A stretch of 64,000 nucleotides of DNA from Fluviicola sp. GTDB taxonomy: Bacteria > Bacteroidota > Bacteroidia > Flavobacteriales_D > Crocinitomicaceae. How positions within the stretch are numbered: the stretch's first letter is position 1; the number at the start of each line of letters is the position of its first letter. The stretch is taken from positions 62,001 to 126,000 of the forward strand of contig NVXV01000008.1 in the NCBI GenBank assembly GCA_002734085.1, given 5' to 3'. Positions 19,111 to 26,201 of this stretch are shown piece after piece. The position numbers and the translations under genes are program-made. The notes beneath the pieces are model-generated. The model saw only the letters and a list, made by a program, of their open reading frames with translations. It did no database searches and was not told the origin of the DNA.

Positions 19111-19626
19111 ATGCATTCAGCTGTAGACATAGCTAATATATTTGTAAGTAAAGGGCTTGAAGAAGATTCACCTGTAACGCAGATGCAACTCCAGAAAATG
19201 GTATATTTTGCACATGGTATAACTTTAGCATATACTGAAGGTAAAAATAAATTGGTTAAGGAAAAATTTGAAGCATGGGATTTTGGACCAGTTATTCCTG
19301 AGATTTATCATGAGTTTAAACAATTTGGAGCAAAACCAATCACCCCTGAAGTTGATATATATAGGTTGATAAATAAAGGGCGAAAATTTGAGTCAATTGA
19401 ATTAGAGAATCCTACTGAAAAAAAAATAGTTGATGATACATGGGAAGCTCTTAAAGGATTGACAGGTATTCAACTATCTAAATGGACACATAAAGACGAT
19501 TCTGCGTGGGCCAAAGTATATAGGCGAGGGAGTCGTAGTATTAAGTTAAAGGATGAGGACATCATCAATGACTTCACTCCTCTTTTAACAAAAAGTAAGG
19601 AGTCAAAACAAAAAGTAGGGAGTTAA
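19111..19626 (+). CDS. Panacea-domain (DUF4065, GepA/SocA-like) antitoxin
   Basis: The 171-residue protein is a Panacea (formerly DUF4065) domain: a helix with ADIANIF-like start, then TQMQLQKMVYFAHGITLAYT, the hallmark FEAWDFGPVIPEIYHEFKQFG and a C-terminal LSKWTHKDDSAW segment. Panacea proteins act as antitoxins that neutralise very diverse toxins encoded next to them. The next gene starts one base after this stop, so the pair forms one unit. Promoter-like TTTGAC and CTTTG elements sit just upstream, leaving almost no leader. A socA-like proteolytic adaptor role is an alternative. Confidence 0.88.
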   Translation: MHSAVDIANIFVSKGLEEDSPVTQMQLQKMVYFAHGITLAYTEGKNKLVKEKFEAWDFGPVIPEIYHEFKQFGAKPITPEVDIYRLINKGRKFESIELENPTEKKIVDDTWEALKGLTGIQLSKWTHKDDSAWAKVYRRGSRSIKLKDEDIINDFTPLLTKSKESKQKVGS

Positions 19627-19627
19627 A

Positions 19628-20119
19628 ATGAAGGATGATAGTCAATCAGAAAAATCCCCTGAACTTGAAGAAGAAATTTTTAGTTCTGAAAAATTATTAG
19701 ATAGTTCTGATTCAACTCAACCAAGTGATTCAACCAAAGAAAGACCTAACCCCGCAGAATCTCAAGAATGGGAAACTTCTTGGGTTTCAGATAAAGAAAC
19801 ATCGGCTTATAATGAGGTTTCGATTGATATGGAACGAGCCAAAGTTAAACGATACAAGGATGAACACACCACACGTATTAGTTTGGTTGAGAAACTATTT
19901 GTTTTAACATGTATGTGGTTGATTTTTACAGCGATTATTATTTTCGGTGTTGGCCTTGGTGATATTCAACTCTCGGATAAGGTTCTTATAACAATTCTCT
20001 CAACAACTACAGTAGAAGTTTTAGGTTATTTGACGGTAGTTTTACTATACTTATTTAACAAAGATGGAGCACCCGTTTCTAATCTTGATATAAATGCAAA
20101 AAATGGAAGCCAGTCTTAG
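19628..20119 (+). CDS. two-TM membrane protein, candidate PanAT toxin
   Basis: The first ~85 residues are acidic, Ser/Glu/Pro-rich and probably disordered. They are followed by a basic segment (VKRYKDEHTTRISLVEK) and two membrane helices (about residues 98-117 and 126-148, MWLIFTAIIIFGVGLG and TTTVEVLGYLTVVLLYLF), with a LSDKVLITILSTTT turn between. Similar short two-helix domains occur in many accessory genes. Tight linkage with the Panacea gene suggests a membrane-acting toxin held in check by it; this is inference. The gene ends 37 bases before a strong terminator. Confidence 0.65.
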   Translation: MKDDSQSEKSPELEEEIFSSEKLLDSSDSTQPSDSTKERPNPAESQEWETSWVSDKETSAYNEVSIDMERAKVKRYKDEHTTRISLVEKLFVLTCMWLIFTAIIIFGVGLGDIQLSDKVLITILSTTTVEVLGYLTVVLLYLFNKDGAPVSNLDINAKNGSQS

Positions 20120-20156
20120 TAGGAGTTACATTAAGTATCAAACGGGCACAAAAATT

Positions 20157-20195
20157 AAAAAAAAGGAGTCAGATATTTTCTGACTCCTTTTTTGC
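20157..20195. terminator. bidirectional terminator closing the PanAT unit
   Basis: AAAAGGAGTCAGA (20161-20173) pairs with TCTGACTCCTTTT (20179-20191) around TATTT, with A and T runs on the two sides. It serves the upstream plus-strand pair and the minus-strand gene ending at 20197. It is a close relative of the hairpin at 18897-18930. Confidence 0.85.
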
Positions 20196-20196
20196 T

Positions 20197-20397
20197 TTAT
20201 TCGAATTTTTCAGTGAAATTAAATTCCATCTTTTTAAGCATATACTTAGCCTTTTCTATCTCACTCTTTGCAATCAGTTTTGTTTTTTTGAAAGCATCCT
20301 TTTCAGTTGTAGCTCTATTTTGCAGCTTTTTAGATTCATCATGATGCTTCTGTCCAGCCATTCCGATTTTACTCAATTTTATTTCTTTTTTAGTCAT
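20197..20397 (-). CDS. small basic helical protein, 66 aa
   Basis: Lys-rich, all-helical small protein (MTKKEIKLSKIGMAGQKHHDESKKLQNR...). It has no signal peptide, membrane segment or recognisable domain. Support for it being a real gene is its stop codon two bases before a strong bidirectional terminator and an AT-rich promoter-like region upstream. Function unknown. Confidence 0.45.
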   Translation of the reverse strand: MTKKEIKLSKIGMAGQKHHDESKKLQNRATTEKDAFKKTKLIAKSEIEKAKYMLKKMEFNFTEKFE

Positions 20398-20518
20398 AAT
20401 TAATATATATATTTTTATTTGAGCAATATGCTTAATAGTTATATAGAATTTTTTACGAAAAGTTTATAATTTGATTTATTACCTGACTCCTTTTTGTTTT
20501 TGGATGATTTCGTATTAA

Positions 20519-20872
20519 TTAATCTTCTGTATTATCATCAGATTGGTCTTCAATCAAAGAAAGTATTTTGTCAAGTTTTTTATCAAATTCGCTAAATTTT
20601 GATTCCAATGAACCTATTTTTGATTCCAATGAACTAACTTTTGAGTCCAATGAGCTAATATCAGATTTTAAGGAGGCAAAGTTATTTTTTACTTCACCAT
20701 GAATTGTATTAACAAGAGTTTGTAATCCAACTATATCTTTATGGATTTTATTGAAGTGTTGTTCATATCTATCGAATCGTTTATCCAAATCGCTGAATCT
20801 TTTATTAATAGCTTTTCTTAAGTCATCAGTAGTATTTGCTTCTTCTGGCTTAATAGGCAATACTTTACTCAT
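20519..20872 (-). CDS. coiled-coil protein with heptad repeats
   Basis: The ATG at 20872 (MSKVLPIKPEEANTTDDLRK) is chosen over the ORF-track start, which would overlap the upstream gene. The 117 residues are almost entirely coiled coil: LRKAINKRFSDLDKRFDRYEQHFNKIHKD, then three seven-residue units SSLDSKV, SSLESKI, GSLESKF, and a charged tail. The units are also repeated in DNA as 21-bp near-copies (20598-20660). It is probably a structural or oligomerisation protein. It is last in a three-gene minus-strand unit with the 110-aa helical and 172-aa membrane proteins. Confidence 0.65.
   Translation of the reverse strand: MSKVLPIKPEEANTTDDLRKAINKRFSDLDKRFDRYEQHFNKIHKDIVGLQTLVNTIHGEVKNNFASLKSDISSLDSKVSSLESKIGSLESKFSEFDKKLDKILSLIEDQSDDNTED
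20598..20660. repeat. three tandem 21-bp repeats encoding coiled-coil heptads
   Basis: Three consecutive near-identical 21-bp units of the form TTTTGATTCCAATGAACYWAY lie within the coiled-coil gene; each unit equals one heptad. They indicate recent in-frame duplication. Confidence 0.7.
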
Positions 20873-20897
20873 AAATAGTTGTTTTTTATTAAAATTA

Positions 20898-21230
20898 TTA
20901 CAAATGTCCAATTTGAACTAGAAAAGACTCCAGTGCATTATAAAGAGTGTGATTAATTTCCGCAAATATTAAATAATCTCCGATTAGATTGTCTGACACA
21001 CAAGATTCACCATATTTTTTTATAAGGTTTTTATTCTCGTGCAGTCTGGCAATAGTTTCTTCACATAATGTTTTAACTTCCACAGAATCAGACTGAGCTT
21101 GATATTCTCTTAAAGCTTCTATAGCTTTTTTAGAGCTTGTAGCAAGTAGATATGCTGTGGTGCCATCATCGTGTTTGGTACGCTCTGCCTCACGAAAGTA
21201 AGTTTCCAATTTTATTAAAGAATCATTCAT
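20898..21230 (-). CDS. helical hypothetical protein, 110 aa
   Basis: All-helical soluble protein (MNDSLIKLETYFREAERTKHDDGTTAYLLATSSKKAIEALREYQ...), with no signal peptide or known motif. The gap to the membrane-protein gene upstream is 11 bases and the coiled-coil gene follows after 25 bases, so the three probably share one transcript. Not recognised; a HEPN- or four-helix-type fold is possible but no catalytic R-H motif is present. Confidence 0.55.
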   Translation of the reverse strand: MNDSLIKLETYFREAERTKHDDGTTAYLLATSSKKAIEALREYQAQSDSVEVKTLCEETIARLHENKNLIKKYGESCVSDNLIGDYLIFAEINHTLYNALESFLVQIGHL

Positions 21231-21241
21231 TGTGTTAGGTT

Positions 21242-21760
21242 TTAATTATTATTTAAAGAATCTATTTCTTTATCAATTTCTGCCAGCTCATCCTCATCAG
21301 CGGAAATCATATCACCAATTCCGAGATACTTACCATATATCAATACTTCAATTGTAGGTCTAACAGTCTTAAGAGCTTTTGTAAAATCAAATGGACCTAT
21401 TACTAAAAACACAAATGCTGATAATACTATTAGTCCAGCTGCATTCCAGTTTACTAAATCTCCCAGCTTGATGGGCTGCTCGAAATAATAAGTGGCGAGG
21501 CAGTTATATCCTACCCACAAACCAACCAAAATAAATCGGGCTATAGGATAGACAAGTCGAAATGCCCAGTCTAACCATCTTTTTTGATTACGCTTTTTTT
21601 GAATAATACTTCTTAATTTTTTCTTTCTATGCAGTAACCACTCAATACGTTTTTTATCTCTTTTGTATTGAAAAATTGCCCATAAAACAAGAATAATAGC
21701 AATAATAGCAGATACAATTATCCAACTCCAGTTATTATTATCCTTATTCTTTGATTTCAT
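21242..21760 (-). CDS. membrane protein with three predicted TM helices, accessory
   Basis: A TM helix near residues 13-31 (WIIVSAIIAIILVLWAIFQ) is followed by a strongly basic stretch (KRDKKRIEWLLHRKKKLRSIIQKKRNQKRW). Two more hydrophobic segments follow (YPIARFILVGLWVGYNCL and AAGLIVLSAFVFLVIGPF), then an acidic C-terminus (DEDELAEIDKEID). It is the first gene of the minus-strand unit that continues with the 110-aa helical and coiled-coil genes. Not recognised. The basic cytosolic loop could contact nucleic acid or lipid heads, which is inference only. Confidence 0.55.
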   Translation of the reverse strand: MKSKNKDNNNWSWIIVSAIIAIILVLWAIFQYKRDKKRIEWLLHRKKKLRSIIQKKRNQKRWLDWAFRLVYPIARFILVGLWVGYNCLATYYFEQPIKLGDLVNWNAAGLIVLSAFVFLVIGPFDFTKALKTVRPTIEVLIYGKYLGIGDMISADEDELAEIDKEIDSLNNN

Positions 21761-21888
21761 TTTAACTTTTTGGGACTATTTATAAGAAAATAGTTATGAC
21801 AATTTTTATAGAGATACAATGGTTATTTAGACGTAGAAAACGATTGAGATTAAAATCCCAGATACCAAAACATCATCAATTCAAATTT

Positions 21889-22188
21889 TTAGGAATTATT
21901 GTTACTTGGTGCGCCTAAGAATGATACGGCATTTACAGCTACAAACTTTGTGGTTTCAATTGTATCGTCAGGATTTCCCCCTCTATTTACTGTTTCAACT
22001 GCTGCTTTATAAATTGACCTTGCTTGAGCAACATCAATCATATTAGGTATCCACAATGTAGTGTTTGGCAGGTCGTGTTTTACATTATCACTGTCAGTCC
22101 AAGCATTAAAAAATCCACTATCTAATAATTCTTCCTTTAGTTCGCCATGTCTTTCAACATTGATGTCATAAGCTATTAATACATTCAT
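21889..22188 (-). CDS. small Cas2/SinR-like ferredoxin-fold candidate, 99 aa
   Basis: The N-terminus MNVLIAYDINVERHGELKEELLDSGFF has the beta-strand, YD, alpha-helix start typical of Cas2/VapD-like ferredoxin folds and of the small proteins databases call SinR family. It is followed by LPNTTLWIPNM and VAQARSIYKAAVETV, and the sequence ends VAVNAVSFLGAP. There is no CRISPR array in the window, so a CRISPR role is not suggested. Some relatives are nucleases or toxins. This placement is by eye from the fold-start pattern, so confidence is moderate. Confidence 0.5.
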   Translation of the reverse strand: MNVLIAYDINVERHGELKEELLDSGFFNAWTDSDNVKHDLPNTTLWIPNMIDVAQARSIYKAAVETVNRGGNPDDTIETTKFVAVNAVSFLGAPSNNNS

Positions 22189-22238
22189 AATGTCAAGAGT
22201 TTATATTTAAAACTATCATAAATATAGCAAAATTTAGC

Positions 22239-22282
22239 GCAGGGGCAATCGCTCCAGTCCGAAAGGAAAGGAGAACCCCTAA
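22239..22282. other. structured element with GAAA-capped hairpin, downstream of transposase
   Basis: AGGGG (22241-22245) and CCCCT (22276-22280) enclose a hairpin CTCC-AG-TCC-GAAA-GGA-AA-GGAG on plus, with a GNRA-type loop on that strand. It sits just past the transposase stop codon. It could be an IS 3' element, a terminator without T-run, or an RNA. Confidence 0.5.
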
Positions 22283-22291
22283 GATGCCTTC

Positions 22292-23659
22292 TTAGCAAAT
22301 TTTTTCATACGCAATATCTGTGTCATAAAACACATATTCTGTTTCTGTTAACTCACATGCAACACTCATGAACACATATATAAAGTCACGAAGTCTTGCG
22401 TTAAGTCTAATTTCTTTTACTTTTTTCTTTAATTTTCCAATTAATGCTTGGTAAACATTATTTGTAATTGCAGCAATAATTAAGAACACAGTGTTCTCAT
22501 TCATGTTGCTAAATGGTGGTAGCTTCCAGCCGAAGTCATTTTTCATTGTATCAAAGTTTCTCTCGCTGGTTCCACGTTGGTTGTAAAATTCAACAAGTTC
22601 CTTTGCTGAACTATTCCAGTCATTGGTAATAATCAATTTATAGGCATATTGACCTCCGTATATCCATGTCATCGGAGTTGTTCCATATTGACCTTTTCTT
22701 ACTGTATCACGTTTTCTATCCATTCTTAGTACAATAAGTCTATAAGTTTCGTTTGAGCCACTTATTTTCCACTCTAAATCTGTGGTTTCGCAATCCCAAT
22801 CATAAAGAGAAGTTTGAATATATACCTTGTTCCATACATTACTGTCATCCGTATTTAAGGTCTCCATTAATTTTTTACTCTTCCTTGCACCTACAACGAA
22901 ATGAATACCATTCTTATGCAGGTAGTCAAAAGTTGGACCATGGTATGCTCCTCTATCCATCCGAACACGTCCAATGGAAATCTCGTTTTTCTCTAAATTC
23001 TCAATACATTTCTGAGTTGACTCTAATATCCTCGCACCAGGGGCAACATTCCCATTTCTCATCTCTATGTATACAGGAAGGTTGTCAATGCACGCTACCA
23101 TTGGGGCAAAACATTTCTCTTTATTTTTATTTTTCTTTGCTTCTCGAACCTCGGTGTATATAGTTGTTGCATCAAGGTCTAAGTCGTATTTTTTATTTTT
23201 ATTTAATAATCCAATTTTTGACGTTATGGACGCAAGAAGTATGTTCATTTGTTCATTGTCATTAGTTTCCCTATGAGTGACCCTCTTGTAGGTCTTACTT
23301 CCTTTTCTCATCGCTTCTCTATATCCACGTTTGCTTCTATGTACTCCAGACTCTTTAAGAACATCAGTAGCTAGACTTTTCATGACTCTACCTAGAGTAT
23401 CATGACTAGGTAATTTAAGTCCTGGAATAATATCCAAATTCTTTCTGAGTTTGGTAATATGGTCAAGTCGAAATCCTCCACATAAGTTTGTTAGCATCCA
23501 AGAAATAATAACGTCATCATATCCATACTTAGCCTGCTTGACTCTGGTGCCAAGGCACTCTCGAATTTGCTCCGCTATCTTGAAGCTCTTAATTTGCTTC
23601 AAGACAGGTATTGCTCCTCCGAAAGGCGTAATTTTTCTATTTGACCGTCTGGCTTTCAT
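22292..23659 (-). mobile_element. IS1380-family transposase (IS ends not resolved)
   Basis: 455-aa DDE transposase of the IS1380 family. The N-terminal region (SNRKITPFGGAIPVLKQIKSFKIAEQI ... GYDDVIISWMLTNLCGGFRLDHI) and the three catalytic acids are visible: DLDATTIYTE, RMDRGAYHGPTF, and the glutamate in NQRGTSERNFDTMKNDFGW. The length is normal for the family and no frameshift is seen. The ends were not resolved: no convincing terminal inverted repeats or target duplication could be found in the ~100 bases on either side. Unusual structured elements lie on both sides (22239-22282 and 23711-23936). Confidence 0.9.
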
Positions 23660-23710
23660 GATGATGTTTCTATTTCTTAGTTTTTGTTTTTTTGATTGTA
23701 TTTAGAAAAA

Positions 23711-23936
23711 GGAGGAAAGGGTTGTCAACCCTAATTACAAGAGAATAAATGGCGTTTATACTCTGAACCTCACTAATAAAAGAGGGAAGGCTATGAGCGA
23801 AAGCCTTTTATAAAGTGGGAGTGAATTACTTATCCCACTTCAACCTCTTATTTATTAAAAAAAAAGAGGGTAGCTGGCTGAGCTCTTACGAAGACTTTGA
23901 TGTTTAGTGCAAAGTCTTCAACCTCTTTGTTTTTTA
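23711..23936. ncRNA. three tandem three-way-junction-like structured modules (candidate RNA)
   Basis: Three neighbouring modules share an outer GAGG/CCTC stem holding two hairpins. Module A (23712-23771) has AGGGTT-GTC-AACCCT and a 9-bp stem around TGGCG. Module B (23780-23849) has a 6-bp AAGGCT/AGCCTT hairpin and the 8-bp AAGTGGGA/TCCCACTT hairpin. Module C (23863-23928) has a short AGCT hairpin and the 10-bp GAAGACTTTG/CAAAGTCTTC hairpin. In each the inner hairpins are followed by GAA or CAA and the closing CCTC. All sit upstream of the transposase. T-rich runs follow the closing arms on both strands, so the transcribed strand is undecided. Confidence 0.6.
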
Positions 23937-23972
23937 CTTGACTTATAGCAATTTGCCTGTCAAAAGTTCAAC

Positions 23973-24278
23973 TCAATTTATATTTTGATAGAAATCTAAT
24001 TTTCCATTTGTAAATGTGATGTCAAATAATTGCGTGGGATTTATTGTGTTTTTGAAAATGCGAGGCTCTATGAGTTGCTTATATTTGGGTTGACTTATAA
24101 TTGGCTTTGTTTCTAGGAGTCCATGAAACCTCAATAATGCAATTACATGCTTCATTCGGTCCTCCTCTGATATATTGAAGTCATATAAAACGGCAACAAT
24201 GTCATTAATCGGCTGATAAGCCTCATCTTTGCATTCCTCCAAAAACACTAGTAAATCTGTTAATCTATAATAAATCAT
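23973..24278 (-). CDS. hypothetical protein, 101 aa
   Basis: The start at 24278 (MIYYRLTDLLVFLEECKD) is preferred because the longer ORF-track start would run through a strong hairpin and has no coding character. The remaining 101 residues are soluble with helical segments (FLEECKDEAYQPINDIVAVLYDF, EEDRMKHVIALLRFHGLLE) and a beta-rich end (TINPTQLFDITFTNGKLDFYQ). I do not recognise it. It is located between the structured modules and the DUF2130 gene. Confidence 0.5.
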   Translation of the reverse strand: MIYYRLTDLLVFLEECKDEAYQPINDIVAVLYDFNISEEDRMKHVIALLRFHGLLETKPIISQPKYKQLIEPRIFKNTINPTQLFDITFTNGKLDFYQNIN

Positions 24279-24310
24279 AATCTTTTGTATTTGACCAACA
24301 CATAATAAGA

Positions 24311-24340
24311 GAGTGCGATGAGCCCCCACTCACCGCACTC
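24311..24340. other. strong hairpin in the 5' leader of the 101-aa gene
   Basis: GAGTGCG-A-TGAG (24311-24322) pairs with CTCA-C-CGCACTC (24329-24340) around CCCCCA, 11 base pairs with one mismatch. It is too far from a T-run to be a normal terminator and lies between the leader and the start codon of the gene at 23973. Confidence 0.55.
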
Positions 24341-24487
24341 GAATTTTCATCAATTCTTTTTTGAGCGCATTTTTGTTATAGGTTCTTCACTCATTAGGGA
24401 ATAGCTGAAAACTCAGTCTAAAGACCTTCTTATTATAAATGTTGGAGTTAATATTTGCAGAAGAATTCTGCTTTGACTATGTGCTTA

Positions 24488-25729
24488 TTAGCTTGCTTTT
24501 GGGAATTCAAGCATTTTTATATCTGGAATTCCAGAAACACCTTTGATACTACCGTAAAAATCAATGGTGCTAGTTAGCACTTGCTCAATGTGTTTTGCTC
24601 TGCGTTTCCAGAGTAATTGCATTTTTCTCTGCTCATCGTGATGGCTATCTTGTAACTGCTTGAATCCTTCAAGAATAGACTCAAATGTTGCTTTAAACTC
24701 TTGAGAAGTCAAGTAATCGTAAAGTAAGCTTATTTTATCTTGTTTGCCTGATTGTTTAACCATTACTGAATGAGTCTTAAGCAAACCATATCGAAGCATT
24801 AAGGACATATCTTTTACATTGTAGAGAGTTGTTACCCAAACTCCATCAATGAGAGCATATTTACCTTTAACATCCTTAGGCATTGTCTTGGTAACGATAA
24901 CCATTATATCTGCCTTGCTTTCTAGATTATCCTGCTTGAGCTTCTTTATAAAACTGCTACTCCAGTTTTTTGTATTCTTACTTTCATAAATAATCTTCCC
25001 AGCAATTGCTCCAGTTTGTGTAACAACCGTTTGAATACAGTCAGCTCCATTTGCCCCTTTCTTTACTTCCTCAATATTATCAGTTGAGTGAATCTCGGAT
25101 AACATCTCTTCTAGAACAAGCTCTTGGGCTTCGCCTTGAGATTGCATGCTCCCTTGGTTTGCTCGCTGTTGAGCCTCTTGTAGCTTATTCTTAAGTGATT
25201 CAATTACATCTTCTTTCTCCTTAATTTTCAAGAAGCTCTCTGTTTGTAATTTTTCCTGGAGATTGGTTTTCATTTCTGAAAGTTGTTCAGATAGTTTCTC
25301 TTCCATTTTAAGATGAATCATCGCTTCTTTTTCTTCGAATTCACGAGATAGCTTCTTAAGCTTTGCTTTCGTCTGGTTCAACTCAATAAGCTGATTACTT
25401 TTTTGCTTAAGCTCATCTTCGAGTTCGGCAAGTTGACTTTCCTTTTCTTTATGAATCTCTTGACGAATTGACTCTTTAAGTTGGGTCTCTTTCGTTTTAA
25501 GTTGAGACTTTACTTGATTATCAACTACCTTAGAGAAGTCAGATTGTTCTTTTGCAAACTGTTCTGTCAACTCTGAGAGTTCAGACTTTTGTAATTGAAG
25601 TTCTTCTTCACGTCTCTTAAGTTCTGACTGTAAGTCTTTCTTAATTGACTGGTGAAATTGATTGACCAAGGCGTTATCAAGGTCAAAGGTGCTATAGCAC
25701 TCTGGGCATTTAATTTTTAATGTTTTCAT
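24488..25729 (-). CDS. DUF2130 protein: zinc-finger-like N-terminus, coiled coil and PD-(D/E)xK-like core
   Basis: The start at 25729 gives MKTLKIKCPECYSTFDLDN, a CPxC knuckle typical of DUF2130 proteins. Residues about 30-190 are a long Glu/Lys/Gln coiled coil (RREEELQLQKSELSELTEQFAKEQSDF and on). The C-terminal ~200 residues hold GANGADCIQTVV followed by GKIIYESKNTKNWSSSFIKKLKQD, an arrangement like the D...ExK core of PD-(D/E)xK nucleases, and DIMVIVTKTMPKDVKGKY, which is characteristic of DUF2130. It is likely a DNA-acting accessory protein. Only one CxxC is visible, so full zinc binding is uncertain. Confidence 0.8.
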   Translation of the reverse strand: MKTLKIKCPECYSTFDLDNALVNQFHQSIKKDLQSELKRREEELQLQKSELSELTEQFAKEQSDFSKVVDNQVKSQLKTKETQLKESIRQEIHKEKESQLAELEDELKQKSNQLIELNQTKAKLKKLSREFEEKEAMIHLKMEEKLSEQLSEMKTNLQEKLQTESFLKIKEKEDVIESLKNKLQEAQQRANQGSMQSQGEAQELVLEEMLSEIHSTDNIEEVKKGANGADCIQTVVTQTGAIAGKIIYESKNTKNWSSSFIKKLKQDNLESKADIMVIVTKTMPKDVKGKYALIDGVWVTTLYNVKDMSLMLRYGLLKTHSVMVKQSGKQDKISLLYDYLTSQEFKATFESILEGFKQLQDSHHDEQRKMQLLWKRRAKHIEQVLTSTIDFYGSIKGVSGIPDIKMLEFPKAS

Positions 25730-25916
25730 GACTATTGGTTTTTGTGCTGCTATTTGCAGCTGGTTAAACATGGTCCAATCATTCTCATGGATTGGATTTA
25801 TTTCGATAAATTGTTTGTTTAAACCTTTTCAAGAACCAGAATAAGGTATGAAGTTGACACTATTGGGGATAGCATTTCTGCGGGTCAACATCATCTTATA
25901 CGTAAATAAAAATATT

Positions 25917-25936
25917 TTGTTACAAAAACGTAACAA
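25917..25936. promoter_or_regulatory. inverted repeat, putative XRE operator
   Basis: TTGTTAC and GTAACAA surround six bases about 30 bases upstream of the XRE start at 25967. It also lies in the region upstream of DUF2130, so it may control both. A second repeat, GTTGAC/GTCAAC (25853-25858 and 25884-25889), lies just beyond. Confidence 0.5.
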
Positions 25937-25966
25937 TTTTAGATTTAATTCGTATGAATAATTATA

Positions 25967-26197
25967 ATGAATGAAGAGATGACAAATACAGAATACTTAC
26001 AGAAACTTGCTGAAAAAATAAAGAATACTAGAAAGCAAAAAAAGATGACTCAAGAGAAGCTTGCAGATAGGCTTGGAACAGTTCCTAGCTATGTTGCAAG
26101 AATGGAAAAAGGAGAGCAAGATAGCCGAATCACATCCTTACTTGAGTTAGCAGATGCCTTAGATATAAGTATTGGAGAGTTGGTGAGCGTAAATTAA
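25967..26197 (+). CDS. XRE-family DNA-binding regulator, 76 aa
   Basis: Single HTH_3 domain: KLAEKIKNTRKQKKMTQEKLADRLGTVPSYVARMEKGEQDSRITSLLELADALDISIGELV, with the turn at QEKLADRLGTVPSYVARME. The protein is little more than the domain. It is divergent from the DUF2130 gene with a palindrome between them, so it probably represses itself and perhaps that gene. It ends four bases before the convergent lipoprotein gene. An ATG at 25979 is an alternative start. Confidence 0.85.
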   Translation: MNEEMTNTEYLQKLAEKIKNTRKQKKMTQEKLADRLGTVPSYVARMEKGEQDSRITSLLELADALDISIGELVSVN

Positions 26198-26201
26198 AAT
26201 A

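Noticed and set aside
21889-22188. Cas2 of a CRISPR-Cas system
   Set aside because: Only the fold-start resembles Cas2; there is no cas1 and no array in the window.
22753-23163. ORF of 136 aa on the plus strand
   Set aside because: It lies wholly antisense to the intact IS1380 transposase and its protein has no coherent domain; a shadow frame.
23711-23936. CRISPR array as an explanation for the three repeated modules
   Set aside because: The modules have different stem sequences and irregular lengths and no identical direct repeats, and no cas genes except a doubtful Cas2-like protein.
23711-23936. Retron or integron attC sites
   Set aside because: No reverse transcriptase or integrase is present, and the required attC core (GTTRRRY/RYYYAAC) is not matched in orientation.
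22189-23972. Terminal inverted repeats of the IS1380 element
   Set aside because: Comparing the flanks by eye gave only short matches such as CCT/AGG runs, so no IS ends or target duplication are reported.
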